DNA of 64,000 nucleotides. Source: Psychromarinibacter halotolerans (GTDB taxonomy: Bacteria > Pseudomonadota > Alphaproteobacteria > Rhodobacterales > Rhodobacteraceae). The stretch covers positions 1 to 64,000 of the forward strand of contig NZ_JARGYD010000002.1 of assembly GCF_029168315.1 (NCBI RefSeq). Reading direction: 5' to 3'. The stretch's first letter is position 1; each line of letters begins with the position of its first letter. Positions 49,502-58,357 of the stretch are shown here, piece by piece. The position numbers and the translations under genes are program-made. Under the pieces are notes generated by a model. The model was not told the DNA's origin. It ran no database searches and was given only the letters and a program-made list of their open reading frames with translations.

Positions 49502-50122
49502 GTGCCGGGTCGCCTGTTCCTGACCGCATCGCTTTCCGGGGTCGCGGATTTCCTCGGCGTCGACGCCACGGGGGTCGCGCCCGACCCGCCCCGGTTCAAC
49601 ATGGCCCCGGGCGAGCAGGTCCTGACGTGCCCGCCCGACCGCACACTGACCCAGATGCGATGGGGCATGATCCCGGTCGGCCGCGTGAACGCGCGGGGAC
49701 GGCCGGTGATGGAGACCATCGTCAACGCCCGGTCGGAAACGGTGTTCTCCAAATCCGCGTTTGACGGCGTCACACGCGCTTTGGTGCCCGCGAACGGCTG
49801 GTACGAATGGACCGGCGAGAAACGGAAAAAGACCGCGTGGCGCATCGCCCGGCGCGACGGGAGGCTGCTGGCCTTCGCGGCGATCTTCGACGTCTGGAAC
49901 GGGCCCGGCGGCGTTCGGCTGCCGCAGGTGGCGACCGTTACCTGCCCGCCGTCGGGCGACGTGAAGCACATCCATGACCGCATGGGCGTCCTGCTGGACC
50001 CCGACCAGTTCCCGATTTGGCTGGGCGACGACACCGAGGCGGCCGCGTCACTGATGCGGCCCTACCCGGATGGCAGCCTGTTGGTCGAAACCGCGACCGG
50101 CGTCGACTGGACCGCGCCCTAG
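49502..50122 (+). CDS. SRAP (YedK/HMCES-like) protein lacking Cys2
   Basis: A 206-residue SOS-response-associated-peptidase (SRAP) domain protein. Family motifs are clear: RFNMAPGE near residue 36, TIVNARSETV near 75, ANGWYEW near 98, and HIHDRMGVLL near 158, giving the usual asparagine, glutamate and histidine. YedK and HMCES start MCGR and use Cys2 to crosslink abasic DNA. Here the start is GTG and the sequence begins MPGRLFLT, so proline replaces the cysteine. No frameshift would restore it. The protein may bind abasic or single-stranded DNA without crosslinking, or have a changed role. Confidence 0.85.
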   Translation: MPGRLFLTASLSGVADFLGVDATGVAPDPPRFNMAPGEQVLTCPPDRTLTQMRWGMIPVGRVNARGRPVMETIVNARSETVFSKSAFDGVTRALVPANGWYEWTGEKRKKTAWRIARRDGRLLAFAAIFDVWNGPGGVRLPQVATVTCPPSGDVKHIHDRMGVLLDPDQFPIWLGDDTEAAASLMRPYPDGSLLVETATGVDWTAP

Positions 50123-50199
50123 AGTCTGCGAAGGCTCGGGCGCCGCAACGCCGACAATCCCGCTTTCCTTTCCCCTGCGGCCGGTTCAATGATCCCGGC

Positions 50200-50946
50200 A
50201 TGGAATTCACCGCGACATTCTGGACCCTCGCCGCGATCGCATCGCTTTTCGTCGGCATGTCGAAGGGCGGCCTGCCGATCATCGCGCTGCTGTCGGTGCC
50301 GATCCTGTCCTTCGAAATGCCCGCCGCGGCGGCCGCGGGGCTGCTGCTGCCGGTCTACATCATCTCGGACATCTACGGCGTCTGGCTGTACCGGCGCGAG
50401 TACTCGGCCCGGAACCTCAAGATCCTGATCCCCGCCGCCGGGATCGGTATCGCACTGGGGTTCATAACGGTGGCATGGGTGCCGGGCGACGCGGTGAAAC
50501 TCGCCGTAGCGCTGACCGGGCTATACTACCTTGCCGACAAGATGCGCAGGCGGCTGAACCCCAGTATGCCGCCCCGGCCCGCCGACGTGCCGCGCGGCCT
50601 GTTCTGGGGGGCGCTGGCGGGGTTCACCAGCTATATCTCGCACGCGGGCGGCCCGCCGTTCCAAGCCTATACCCTGCCGCAGAAGCTGCCGAAGATGGTC
50701 TTCGCGGGCACCGCCACGATCCTGTTCGCCTGCGTGAACCTCATGAAGGTGCCGCCCTACGTCATGGCCGGGCAGATCACGCTGCACAGCCTGTCGGCGA
50801 TCCTGTGGCTGACGCCGGTGGCTCTGTTCGGCGCGTGGTCGGGGTATCGCCTGACCCGCGTACTGCCCGAGAAACTGTTCTTCGCCTTCGTCGAGACCGC
50901 GCTGCTGCTGCTGTCGCTGAAACTGATCGCCGACGTGATCTTCTGA
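50200..50946 (+). CDS. TauE/SafE-family transporter
   Basis: A 248-residue membrane protein of the TauE/SafE family, which exports sulfite, sulfoacetate or other anions. Two repeated halves are visible, each with a glycine-rich loop: FVGMSKGGLPIIALLSVPIL near residue 17 and GALAGFTSYISHAGGPPFQAYTLP near 135. Start at 50200 chosen by homology to the family's short N-terminus; no strong ribosome-binding site is visible. The substrate is unknown. Confidence 0.9.
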   Translation: MEFTATFWTLAAIASLFVGMSKGGLPIIALLSVPILSFEMPAAAAAGLLLPVYIISDIYGVWLYRREYSARNLKILIPAAGIGIALGFITVAWVPGDAVKLAVALTGLYYLADKMRRRLNPSMPPRPADVPRGLFWGALAGFTSYISHAGGPPFQAYTLPQKLPKMVFAGTATILFACVNLMKVPPYVMAGQITLHSLSAILWLTPVALFGAWSGYRLTRVLPEKLFFAFVETALLLLSLKLIADVIF

Positions 50947-51015
50947 TCACCGCGCCCACTTGCCACTGCCGCACGCCCGTATATCCTCGCGCTCCAGATA
51001 CAGGAGGATCACCCC

Positions 51016-51528
51016 ATGCAAATGAGTTCCGAACGCGAGATCGCAGCCCCGCCAGAGGAAGTCTGGGCCGCGATCCTCGACCCCGAGGTGCTGCAGGCCT
51101 GCGTGCCCGGCTGCCAGGAGATGTCCGGCAACGCCGACGACGGGTTCGAGGCGACGGTCGTGCAGAAGGTCGGCCCGGTCAAGGCGACCTTCAAGGGCCA
51201 GGTCACGGTCGAGAACCGGGTCGAGCAGGAAAGCCTGACCCTCGTGGGCGAAGGCAAAGGCGGCCCCGCCGGGTTCGCCAAGGGGGCAGCCGACGTGAAA
51301 CTGACACCGACCGAGACCGGCACGTTGCTGTCCTACGAGGTCGACGCGAAGGTTGGCGGCAAACTCGCCCAGCTGGGCAGCCGCATCATCGACGGCTTCG
51401 CGAAGAAGATGGCCGACCAGTTCTTCGAACGCTTCCAGACCGCCATCGAAGGCACCGCCGAAGCGGTGCCGGACGACGCGCCGGAGGAAGAGAAGAAAAA
51501 AGGCTGGCTGTCGCGCCTGAGAGGCTGA
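51016..51528 (+). CDS. CoxG/SRPBCC carbon-monoxide-dehydrogenase-G-like protein
   Basis: A 170-residue protein of the CoxG (SRPBCC, START-like) family. It begins MQMSSEREIAAPPEEVWAAILDPEVLQACVPGCQ, a classic start, and ends with a charged, lysine-rich tail of membrane-anchor style (EEEKKKGW). CoxG anchors CO dehydrogenase in Oligotropha, but most homologues occur without it, as here, so they probably bind a lipid or quinone-like ligand. AGGAGG precedes the start. Confidence 0.88.
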   Translation: MQMSSEREIAAPPEEVWAAILDPEVLQACVPGCQEMSGNADDGFEATVVQKVGPVKATFKGQVTVENRVEQESLTLVGEGKGGPAGFAKGAADVKLTPTETGTLLSYEVDAKVGGKLAQLGSRIIDGFAKKMADQFFERFQTAIEGTAEAVPDDAPEEEKKKGWLSRLRG

Positions 51529-51538
51529 CGCCGGTTCC

Positions 51539-51553
51539 GGGGGCTCTGCCCCC
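51539..51553 (+). terminator. Terminator hairpin after coxG-like gene
   Basis: GGGGGC-TCT-GCCCCC, 10 bases after the stop. It is also the G-rich end of repeat copy C. Confidence 0.6.
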
Positions 51554-51601
51554 GCCCCGCCTTCGGCGCGGCTCCCCCGAGGTATTTTCAAAGAGAAGAA
51601 G
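51539..51601 (-). repeat. Dispersed intergenic repeat, copy C (inverted)
   Basis: Reverse complement reads CTTCTTCTCTTTGAAAATAC, CTCGGGGGAG, a GCCGCGC-CGAAGGCGGG segment and GGGGGCAGAGCCCCC. Same order as copies A and B, but the middle hairpin sequence differs, as if the loop region evolves while the ends are kept. Confidence 0.8.
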
Positions 51602-51616
51602 CAGCCCCTTCGCGCT

Positions 51617-51643
51617 CTTCTTCTCTTTTGAAATACCTCGGGG
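51617..51643 (+). repeat. Dispersed intergenic repeat, partial copy D
   Basis: CTTCTTCTCTTTTGAAATAC then CTCGGGG, facing copy C so the two 27-base ends form a long inverted repeat separated by 15 bases. A 9-bp hairpin GCGAGGGGC/GCCCCTCGC follows at 51647-51666, which could terminate mtnA. Confidence 0.8.
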
Positions 51644-51681
51644 AGCGCGAGGGGCTGGCCCCTCGCTTCCGTCAGGTGTGA

Positions 51682-52764
51682 TCAGGCCGCGCGGTCCGGG
51701 AACAGCCCCGCCAGCCCGTCCGGCGATGCGGCGGCGATGCCGCGTTCGGTTATCAGTCCGCTGACCAATCGCGCGGGTGTGACGTCGAAGGCCGGGTTGC
51801 GCGCGCCGGTCGTGTCGGGCGAGATCTGCACCTGTGTCACCGTTCCGTCCGCCAGCTTGCCCTGAACATGGGTGACTTCCGCGCCGCCGCGTTCTTCGAT
51901 CGGGATGTCGAACCCGTCCTGGATCGTCCAGTCGATCGTCGGAGACGGCAGCGCAACGTAGAACGGTACTCCGTTGTCTTGCGCCGCAAGCGCCTTCAGG
52001 TAGGTGCCGATCTTGTTGCAGACGTCGCCGCGCGCGGTCGTGCGGTCGGTGCCGACGATGACAAGGTCGACCTCGCCCCGCTGCATCAGGTGTCCGCCGG
52101 CGTTGTCCACGATCAGGTCGTGGCTGACGCCGTGGCCGCCCAGTTCCCATGCGGTCAGCAGCGCACCCTGATTTCGGGGCCGGGTTTCGTCGACGAAGAC
52201 ATGCACCGGGATGCCGGCCTCGTGCGCCTGATAGATCGGCGAGGTCGCGGTGCCCCAGTCGACCGTCGCGATCCAGCCCGCGTTGCAGTGGGTCAGCACG
52301 TTGACCGGCCCGTCCTTTTTCGCGGCGATGTCCTTGATCAGCTCCAGCCCGTGGACGCCGATCATGCGGTTCGTCTCGACATCCTCGTCGCAGACCGCCG
52401 CCGCCTTCGCGAAGGCCGCCGTCGCGCGGTCACCCACCGGCAGCGGGCGCAGCGCCGTCTGCATGGTTTCGAGCGCCCAGCGCAGGTTCACCGCGGTCGG
52501 ACGCGTGGCGTTCAGGGCTTCGCAGGTTTCGGCCAGATTGCCGTCCGAGGCGTCGCGCGCCATCGCGCAGGCCACGCCGTAGGCGGCCGTCGCCCCGATC
52601 AGCGGCGCCCCCCGGACCCACATATCGCGAATCGCCGTCGCGAAATCGTCAAGGCTTTCCAGCGTAACGATGCGGAACTCGTGCGGCAGCCAGCGCTGGT
52701 CGATGATCCGGACCTCGCCGTTCTCGAACCAGATGGAGCGGTAGTGGGTGTCGCCGACCTTCAT
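51682..52764 (-). CDS. mtnA: S-methyl-5-thioribose-1-phosphate isomerase MtnA
   Basis: A 360-residue MtnA, which turns methylthioribose 1-phosphate into methylthioribulose 1-phosphate in methionine salvage or related thiol shunts. Conserved sites are MWVRGAPLIGATAAYG near residue 48, LTHCNAGWIATVDWGTA near 158 (active cysteine), DETRPRNQGA near 195, VGTDRTTARGDVCNKIGTY near 235 (active aspartate). AGGAGAT precedes the start at 52764. No other salvage genes lie nearby. Confidence 0.95.
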   Translation of the reverse strand: MKVGDTHYRSIWFENGEVRIIDQRWLPHEFRIVTLESLDDFATAIRDMWVRGAPLIGATAAYGVACAMARDASDGNLAETCEALNATRPTAVNLRWALETMQTALRPLPVGDRATAAFAKAAAVCDEDVETNRMIGVHGLELIKDIAAKKDGPVNVLTHCNAGWIATVDWGTATSPIYQAHEAGIPVHVFVDETRPRNQGALLTAWELGGHGVSHDLIVDNAGGHLMQRGEVDLVIVGTDRTTARGDVCNKIGTYLKALAAQDNGVPFYVALPSPTIDWTIQDGFDIPIEERGGAEVTHVQGKLADGTVTQVQISPDTTGARNPAFDVTPARLVSGLITERGIAAASPDGLAGLFPDRAA

Positions 52765-52894
52765 GCGGATCTCCTGTGGTTGCAGGTGTCGGGGCAAGTG
52801 TCTCGCGTGGTCGGCATCGCTTCAAGGGGAAAGACGCGGCGCCGTGGTTCTGTACCCCATTGCACTTGGCCGCGTCGCGCGCGACGTTCCGGCC

Positions 52895-53623
52895 ATGACC
52901 ACGTCCCCCCTGATCCGCGACATCGGCCTGTCGGGCATGCTTGTCACCTTCGCCGACCGCCTGTCCGAGCCTGCGAACCGCGCCGCGCTGGCGTTTCGCG
53001 CGGCGGTCGATCAGGCCGGGTGGGACGGCGTGCACGAGACTGCGACGTCGCTGGCGTCGGCCTTCATCCGTTTCGATCCGCTGGAACTGGACCACGACGC
53101 GCTGAAGGACCGGCTGCAAGAGATGCTGAGCGGTCGCGACTGGCTGGCAGAACCGTTGCCCGAGGGGCGCACGCTGTGGACCATTCCCGTCGCGCTTGGC
53201 GGCGACAGCGGTCCGCAGTTCGACGAGGCCGCCGACGCGGCGGGCCTGTCCCCCGACGCCGCAACCGAGGACATCGCCGCCGCCCGCACCCGGGTGCTGA
53301 CCATCGGCTTCGCGCCGGGTCAGGCCTATCTCGGAGAGTTACCCGAGCACTGGAACATTCCCCGGCTGCGCGATCTGTCCCCGAATGTGCCGCAAGGCGC
53401 GCTGGTTGCCGCGATCCGGCAGCTGATCGTGTTCGCCCGGACCACGCCCACCGGCTGGCGGCATATCGGGCAGACCGCGTTCCAGTCCTTCCGGCCCGGC
53501 ACCGACACGCCTTTCCCGCTGACCCCCGGCGACGAGATCCGGTTCGAGCCGACGACGCCCGACGCCATCGCGCGGCTGGCCGACGGGGACGGCATCGGCG
53601 CCACCTCCGAGCCCATCGCATGA
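52895..53623 (+). CDS. pxpB: 5-oxoprolinase subunit PxpB
   Basis: A 242-residue PxpB (KipI family) subunit of the ATP-dependent 5-oxoprolinase, which opens 5-oxoproline to glutamate and removes this spontaneous by-product of glutamine. Family segments are TIGFAPGQAYLGELPEHWNIPR at about residues 136-157, TPTGWRHIGQTAFQSFRPG near 184, and PGDEIRFEP near 215. The start at 52895 avoids a long upstream extension. It overlaps pxpC by 4 bases. Confidence 0.93.
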   Translation: MTTSPLIRDIGLSGMLVTFADRLSEPANRAALAFRAAVDQAGWDGVHETATSLASAFIRFDPLELDHDALKDRLQEMLSGRDWLAEPLPEGRTLWTIPVALGGDSGPQFDEAADAAGLSPDAATEDIAAARTRVLTIGFAPGQAYLGELPEHWNIPRLRDLSPNVPQGALVAAIRQLIVFARTTPTGWRHIGQTAFQSFRPGTDTPFPLTPGDEIRFEPTTPDAIARLADGDGIGATSEPIA

Positions 53624-54627
53624 GCCAGCTGACGGTTCTTAGCGCCGGTCCCGGCGTCACGGTGCAGGACGCGGGGCGGCCCGGCCACCTTGCGACCGGC
53701 CTGTCGCGCGGCGGTGCCGCCGACCCGCTGGCGCTTGCCGAAGGGGCGGCGCTGTTGAGCCAGCCCCCCGATACGGCGGCGATCGAGATGGCGGCGATGG
53801 GCGGCACGTTCCGCGCGGACCGCGATCTTCGCATCGCCCTGACCGGGGCGCCGATGCAGGCGACCGTCGATGGCGAACGCCTGGCATGGAACGCCAGTCA
53901 CCTGCTGGAGGCCGGCAAGACCTTGGCCCTCGGCGGCGTCACGCAGGGCGCTTATGGCTACCTGCATATCGGCGGCGGCATCGCGACCGAGCCTGTTCTG
54001 GGGTCACGCGCCACCCACCTTGCCGCCGGTCTTGGCGCCGCCTTGCGCAAGGGGGACACGCTGCCGCTTGGACAGGACCGTGGCGGTGAAACCGGGATGA
54101 TGCTGGACGTGGCCGACAGGGTCTCGGGCGGGACGGTCCGGGTGGTTCCGTCGATGCAGACCGACCGGTTCGCGCCCGCCGACCTGCAGCGGTTCGAGGA
54201 CACGCCGTTCACCCGCGATCCGCGCGGCAACCGGATGGGCGTCAAGATGCAGTTCGAGGGCGACCCGTTCGCTGCGCAGGACCAGTTGGTGATCCTGTCC
54301 GAGATCATCGTGCCCGGCGACATACAGGCAACCGGCGACGGCGCGCCGTTCGTGCTGCTGTCAGAATGCCAGACCACGGGGGGCTATCCCCGCATCGCCA
54401 CCGTGATCCCCGCCGATCTGCCCCGCATCGCGCAGGCCGGCCCCGGGGCAACGATCCGGTTCGCCTTTGTTTCCCGCGAACAGGCGCTGGCCGCCCATCG
54501 CGCCCACGCCGCTCATCTGGCGAAGCTGCCGCGCGCGCCCCGGCCCCGCATCCGCAACCCGCACGACATCCCGGATCTTCTGAGCTATCAGCTGATCGGA
54601 GGTGTCACAGCCGGAGACGAGACATGA
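53620..54627 (+). CDS. pxpC: 5-oxoprolinase subunit PxpC
   Basis: A 335-residue PxpC (KipA, biotin-dependent-carboxyltransferase-like) subunit. It opens LTVLSAGPGVTVQDAGRPGHLATGLSRGGAADPLAL, a strong family start, with SEIIVPGDIQATGDGAPFVLLSECQTTGGYPRIA at about 225-260. It forms the ATP-dependent complex with PxpA and PxpB. Its ends overlap pxpB and pxpA by 4 bases each. Confidence 0.94.
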   Translation: MSQLTVLSAGPGVTVQDAGRPGHLATGLSRGGAADPLALAEGAALLSQPPDTAAIEMAAMGGTFRADRDLRIALTGAPMQATVDGERLAWNASHLLEAGKTLALGGVTQGAYGYLHIGGGIATEPVLGSRATHLAAGLGAALRKGDTLPLGQDRGGETGMMLDVADRVSGGTVRVVPSMQTDRFAPADLQRFEDTPFTRDPRGNRMGVKMQFEGDPFAAQDQLVILSEIIVPGDIQATGDGAPFVLLSECQTTGGYPRIATVIPADLPRIAQAGPGATIRFAFVSREQALAAHRAHAAHLAKLPRAPRPRIRNPHDIPDLLSYQLIGGVTAGDET

Positions 54628-55382
54628 CCCTAGCCATCGACCTGAACGCCGACATGGGCGAAAGCTTCGGCCCTTGGCCGATGGGCAACGATGCCGCGCT
54701 GCTGAAGATCATCAGCTCGGCCAACATCGCCTGCGGCTTCCACGCGGGCGATCCGGATCACATGGCGCGCGTCATGCGGCTGGCGGTCGAGAGCGGGGTC
54801 GGCATCGGCGCGCATCCCGGGCTGATGGATCTGCAAGGCTTCGGCCGCCGCCGGATGCAGGTTCCGAACGAGACTCTTGGAAACTGGGTGCGCTACCAGC
54901 TTGGTGCGGCGCGGGCGATGGCGGCTTCGGTCGGCGGCAAGGTCCGCCACCTGAAACTGCACGGCGCGCTGGGGAACATGACCTCGGAGGACGAGACGAT
55001 GGCCCGCGCCTGTTACGAGGCCGCGCTGGACGTCGATCCGGACCTGACCATCATGGTGATCGCCGCGACCGCCCAGCAGCGCGCCGCCGAAAAGCTGGGA
55101 TGCGCCTTCGCCGCCGAGGTCTTCGCCGACCGTGCCTACAACGACGACGCGACGCTGGTGGACAGGTCCCGGCCCGGTGCCGTGATCCACGATGCCGCCT
55201 TTGGGGCAGAGCGGATCGTGAAGATGGTGAAGGCGGGCGCGATCCTGTGCGACAGCGGCAAGCAGATCCCGACGCGGATCGACACCATCTGCGTTCACGG
55301 CGACAACGCCGAGGCCGTCGCGCTGAGCACGGCGGTGCGCCGTGCGTTGGAAGACGCGGGCATCGCGGTGCGACCGATCTGA
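54624..55382 (+). CDS. pxpA: 5-oxoprolinase subunit PxpA
   Basis: A 252-residue LamB/YcsF-family PxpA, the subunit that carries the hydrolytic site. It begins DLNADMGESFGPWPMGND at residues 5-22, followed by ISSANIACGFHAGDPDHM and GAHPGLMDLQGFGRRRM, with KLHGALGN near 113. Gene order pxpB-pxpC-pxpA with 4-base overlaps shows a single complex. It is followed by a 71-base gap before the chemoreceptor gene. Confidence 0.95.
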   Translation: MTLAIDLNADMGESFGPWPMGNDAALLKIISSANIACGFHAGDPDHMARVMRLAVESGVGIGAHPGLMDLQGFGRRRMQVPNETLGNWVRYQLGAARAMAASVGGKVRHLKLHGALGNMTSEDETMARACYEAALDVDPDLTIMVIAATAQQRAAEKLGCAFAAEVFADRAYNDDATLVDRSRPGAVIHDAAFGAERIVKMVKAGAILCDSGKQIPTRIDTICVHGDNAEAVALSTAVRRALEDAGIAVRPI

Positions 55383-55453
55383 CGCTGAGGCGATCACCGG
55401 CTGTTAACCCGAATCCCCGTAGGACTCGCGCGACCAAGCGAAGGAGACGCGGG

Positions 55454-57547
55454 ATGCGGACTGGAAAACGGGGCGCCGACAGGCACCAAATCGGGTTGCC
55501 TGCGGACCTTGCTCATGCCGTTCGCGACAACATGGCCGTTGCGTGGATCTCTCCCGATGGTCAGATCGAGGACGCAAGCGACCGGTTCTGCGATCTGATG
55601 GGCTATGAGTCCGGGGAAATGAAGGGTCTGCCCCACGAACAGCTGCTAGAGCCGAAAGATCGCGGAAGCCCGGAACATGCACGGTTCTGGGATGACCTGA
55701 ACCACGGCAAGATCCGTGGTGACGACGCGTTCCCCCGTATCGACGGCAGCGGAAACACCGTCTGGATCGGCGCGAATTACTTCCCGGTGATGGACGAGGA
55801 CGGTGCGCTGCGCCGTGTCATCCTGTTCGCGCGCGACGTGACGAAATCCGTGCGCGGCAATGCCGAGGCGCAAAGCCGTCTGGATGCGCTGGACCGGTCG
55901 CAGGCCCGCGTCGAGTTCGACCCCGACGGCACGATCCGGATGGCCAACGACAACTTTCTGAAGGTCGTCGGCTATGACAGGGACGAGATCATCGGCAAGC
56001 ACCATCGCATGTTCTGCGACAAGGACTATGCCGCCAGCCCCGAGTATGCACGGTTCTGGGACAACCTCGCGAAGGGGCAGCACACAGCGGGCGAGTTCCG
56101 GCGCATGGGGAAGGACGGGCACGAGATCTGGCTTCAGGCCAGCTATAACCCGATCCTTGGCCCAAGCGGGAACACGCGGGGCGTCGTGAAGATCGCGTCG
56201 GATATCACCGCAGACAAGCTGGATTCATTGCTGTCGCAATCCCGTCTAGACGCGCTGAGCGACGCGCAGGCCATCATCGAGTTCGAGCCCGACGGCACGA
56301 TCCGCGATGCGAACGAGAATTTCCTGTCTTGCGTCGGCTACTCGATCGAGGAAATCCGTGGCAAGCATCACCGCATGTTCATGCCCCCGGACGCCGTTGG
56401 CACCGAGGAATACGCGCGGTTCTGGGACGACCTGCGGCAAGGCCACTTTCAGGCGGGCGAATTCCAGCGGGTCGGCAAGAACAACCGCGAGATCTGGCTT
56501 CAGGCAACCTACAACCCGGTCGCCGACAGTCAGGGCAAGGTGTTCCGCGTCGAGAAGTTCGCGAACGACATCACCGGGTCCAAGACTGCGATCGCGGCGT
56601 TCCAGACCGCGATGTCCCGACTGGCCGGCAACGATCTTGCCGTCCGCATCAACGACAGCGTGCCGCCCGAGTTCGAGGCGTTGAAATCGCAGTTCAACCA
56701 GTCGATGGATGCCCTGTCGACGGTCATCGCTGGCATTTCAGAGCGCACGGATCGCATTCTGGCGGACGCGGCGCAGATCGAATCCGCCGCAGACGACCTG
56801 AGCGTACGCACCGAACGGCAGGCTGCCACGCTGGAAGAAACCGCGGCGGCGCTGGACCAGATGGCCGGGTCGGTGCGCAATGCCGCCGCCAGCGCCGAAG
56901 AGGCCGCCGCAACCTCGACTTCGGCCGAGGACAGCACGACCACCGGGCTGGAAACGGTGAAACGAGCAGTGGCTGCGATGAACGAGATCGCGGAAAGCTC
57001 GAACAAGGTATCCCGGATCACCGACACCATCGACGCGTTGGCGTTCCAGACCAACCTGCTTGCGCTGAATGCCGGGGTCGAAGCGGCACGCGCCGGAGAG
57101 ACGGGGCGCGGCTTTGCCGTCGTCGCCTCGGAAGTCCGGCAGCTTGCGCAACGCTCGTCGGAAGCCTCGCAGGAAATCGCGGACCTGATCCGCGCGACCT
57201 CCAGCCAGATCCAGTCCGGCGTAAAGCTGGTGGACGATTCCGGCGGCGCGCTGGAACGGATCGCGGCCTTCGTCGGCGACATCCGCAAGAAAGTGGCCGG
57301 CCTTGCCGCCGCCGCGCAGGAACAGTCGCGCGGGCTGGACGACATCAACGCCGCAGCGGGCGAACTGGACAAGGTCACCCAGCAGAACGCGGCGATGTTC
57401 GAGGAAACCACCGCCGCCACCCAATCGCTGAAGCGCGAGGTGACGGATCTGTCGGACAGCACCCGCCAGTTTTCCCTAGGCGACGGCGCAGACAGCGGAA
57501 GCTGGGGCGACGCAGCGGACCGGGCCGAAGCACGCCGAAGCGCCTGA
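55454..57547 (+). CDS. Soluble PAS-PAS-PAS chemoreceptor (MCP)
   Basis: A 697-residue methyl-accepting chemotaxis protein without any transmembrane segment. Three PAS domains lie at about residues 22-130, 145-255 and 265-380. The second and third are close copies, sharing GKHHRMF, EYARFW and IWLQA(S/T)YNP. A short HAMP-like linker follows, then the signalling domain with the hairpin tip IDALAFQTNLLALNAGVEAARAGETGRGFAVVASEVR near 530-566. The layout is like BdlA or Aer-type soluble receptors that sense redox or metabolic state. AAGGAG precedes the start. Confidence 0.93.
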   Translation: MRTGKRGADRHQIGLPADLAHAVRDNMAVAWISPDGQIEDASDRFCDLMGYESGEMKGLPHEQLLEPKDRGSPEHARFWDDLNHGKIRGDDAFPRIDGSGNTVWIGANYFPVMDEDGALRRVILFARDVTKSVRGNAEAQSRLDALDRSQARVEFDPDGTIRMANDNFLKVVGYDRDEIIGKHHRMFCDKDYAASPEYARFWDNLAKGQHTAGEFRRMGKDGHEIWLQASYNPILGPSGNTRGVVKIASDITADKLDSLLSQSRLDALSDAQAIIEFEPDGTIRDANENFLSCVGYSIEEIRGKHHRMFMPPDAVGTEEYARFWDDLRQGHFQAGEFQRVGKNNREIWLQATYNPVADSQGKVFRVEKFANDITGSKTAIAAFQTAMSRLAGNDLAVRINDSVPPEFEALKSQFNQSMDALSTVIAGISERTDRILADAAQIESAADDLSVRTERQAATLEETAAALDQMAGSVRNAAASAEEAAATSTSAEDSTTTGLETVKRAVAAMNEIAESSNKVSRITDTIDALAFQTNLLALNAGVEAARAGETGRGFAVVASEVRQLAQRSSEASQEIADLIRATSSQIQSGVKLVDDSGGALERIAAFVGDIRKKVAGLAAAAQEQSRGLDDINAAAGELDKVTQQNAAMFEETTAATQSLKREVTDLSDSTRQFSLGDGADSGSWGDAADRAEARRSA

Positions 57548-57622
57548 TCCTGCCCGACGTGCTTGACCGTACCGGGTTCCTCGGCCATCACCCCGTGCAA
57601 TCCGCATGGTGTGACGTCGACG

Positions 57623-58357
57623 ATGAAGCCCTTCCTGATCCTGCAGCTTCGGCCAGAAACCGACGCCGCCGACAACGAGTTCGAGGCGTTCCTGTCCAAG
57701 GGCGCCCTGACCCCCGACCGGGTGCATCGCATCCGGCTGGATCAGGACCCGCTGCCCGACGATCTTGACCTGTCCCGCTATGCCGGCACCATCGTCGGTG
57801 GCGGCCCGGGGTGCGTATCGGACCCGCCCGAAAAGAAATCTAAGGTCGAGGCGCGGATCGAAGCCTCTGTTCTGTCGCTGATGCCCCGGATCACCGGCGC
57901 CGATTTGCCCTTTCTCGGGTGCTGCTATGGCATCGGCATCCTTGCCCACCATCTGGGCGCAGAGGTCTCGAAGGCACGCTATGGCGAACCCGTCGGCACC
58001 TCATTGTGCCACGTCACCCCGGACGGCGCCGCCGATCCGCTACTGACCGGCCTGCCGACCAGCTTCGAGGCTTTCGTCGGCCACAAGGAGGCCGCGCAAG
58101 AGCTTCCGCCCGACACGGCGCACCTGCTTGCCTCGGATGCCTGCCCGTTCCAGATGATCCGCCACGGGCAGAACGTCTATGCCACCCAGTTCCACCCCGA
58201 GGCGGACGCGGCAGGCTTTCATGTCAGGATCGATATCTACCGCCATCGCGGCTACTTCCGCCCGGAAGAGGCGGACGATCTGCATGCGATGGTCGATGCC
58301 GCCCGGGTCGACGCGCCCGAGTTGATCTTGCGGAACTTCGTGACGCGCTATGGCTAG
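57623..58357 (+). CDS. Class I glutamine amidotransferase
   Basis: A 244-residue GATase1 (GMP-synthase-like amidotransferase). The nucleophile is the second cysteine in LGCCYGIG near residue 100, and the catalytic His-Glu is in TQFHPEAD near 191. The family hydrolyses glutamine to supply ammonia or cleaves gamma-glutamyl bonds. The partner is unknown; because it lies near the pxp genes it might act on gamma-glutamyl compounds (inference). The start is at 57623, short of an upstream in-frame ATG. Confidence 0.88.
   Translation: MKPFLILQLRPETDAADNEFEAFLSKGALTPDRVHRIRLDQDPLPDDLDLSRYAGTIVGGGPGCVSDPPEKKSKVEARIEASVLSLMPRITGADLPFLGCCYGIGILAHHLGAEVSKARYGEPVGTSLCHVTPDGAADPLLTGLPTSFEAFVGHKEAAQELPPDTAHLLASDACPFQMIRHGQNVYATQFHPEADAAGFHVRIDIYRHRGYFRPEEADDLHAMVDAARVDAPELILRNFVTRYG

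Noticed and set aside
49490..49520. Frameshift or sequencing error hiding Cys2 of the SRAP protein
   Set aside because: The neighbouring frame reads TGC CGG GTC, which gives CRV rather than CGR, so a single indel does not restore MCGR.
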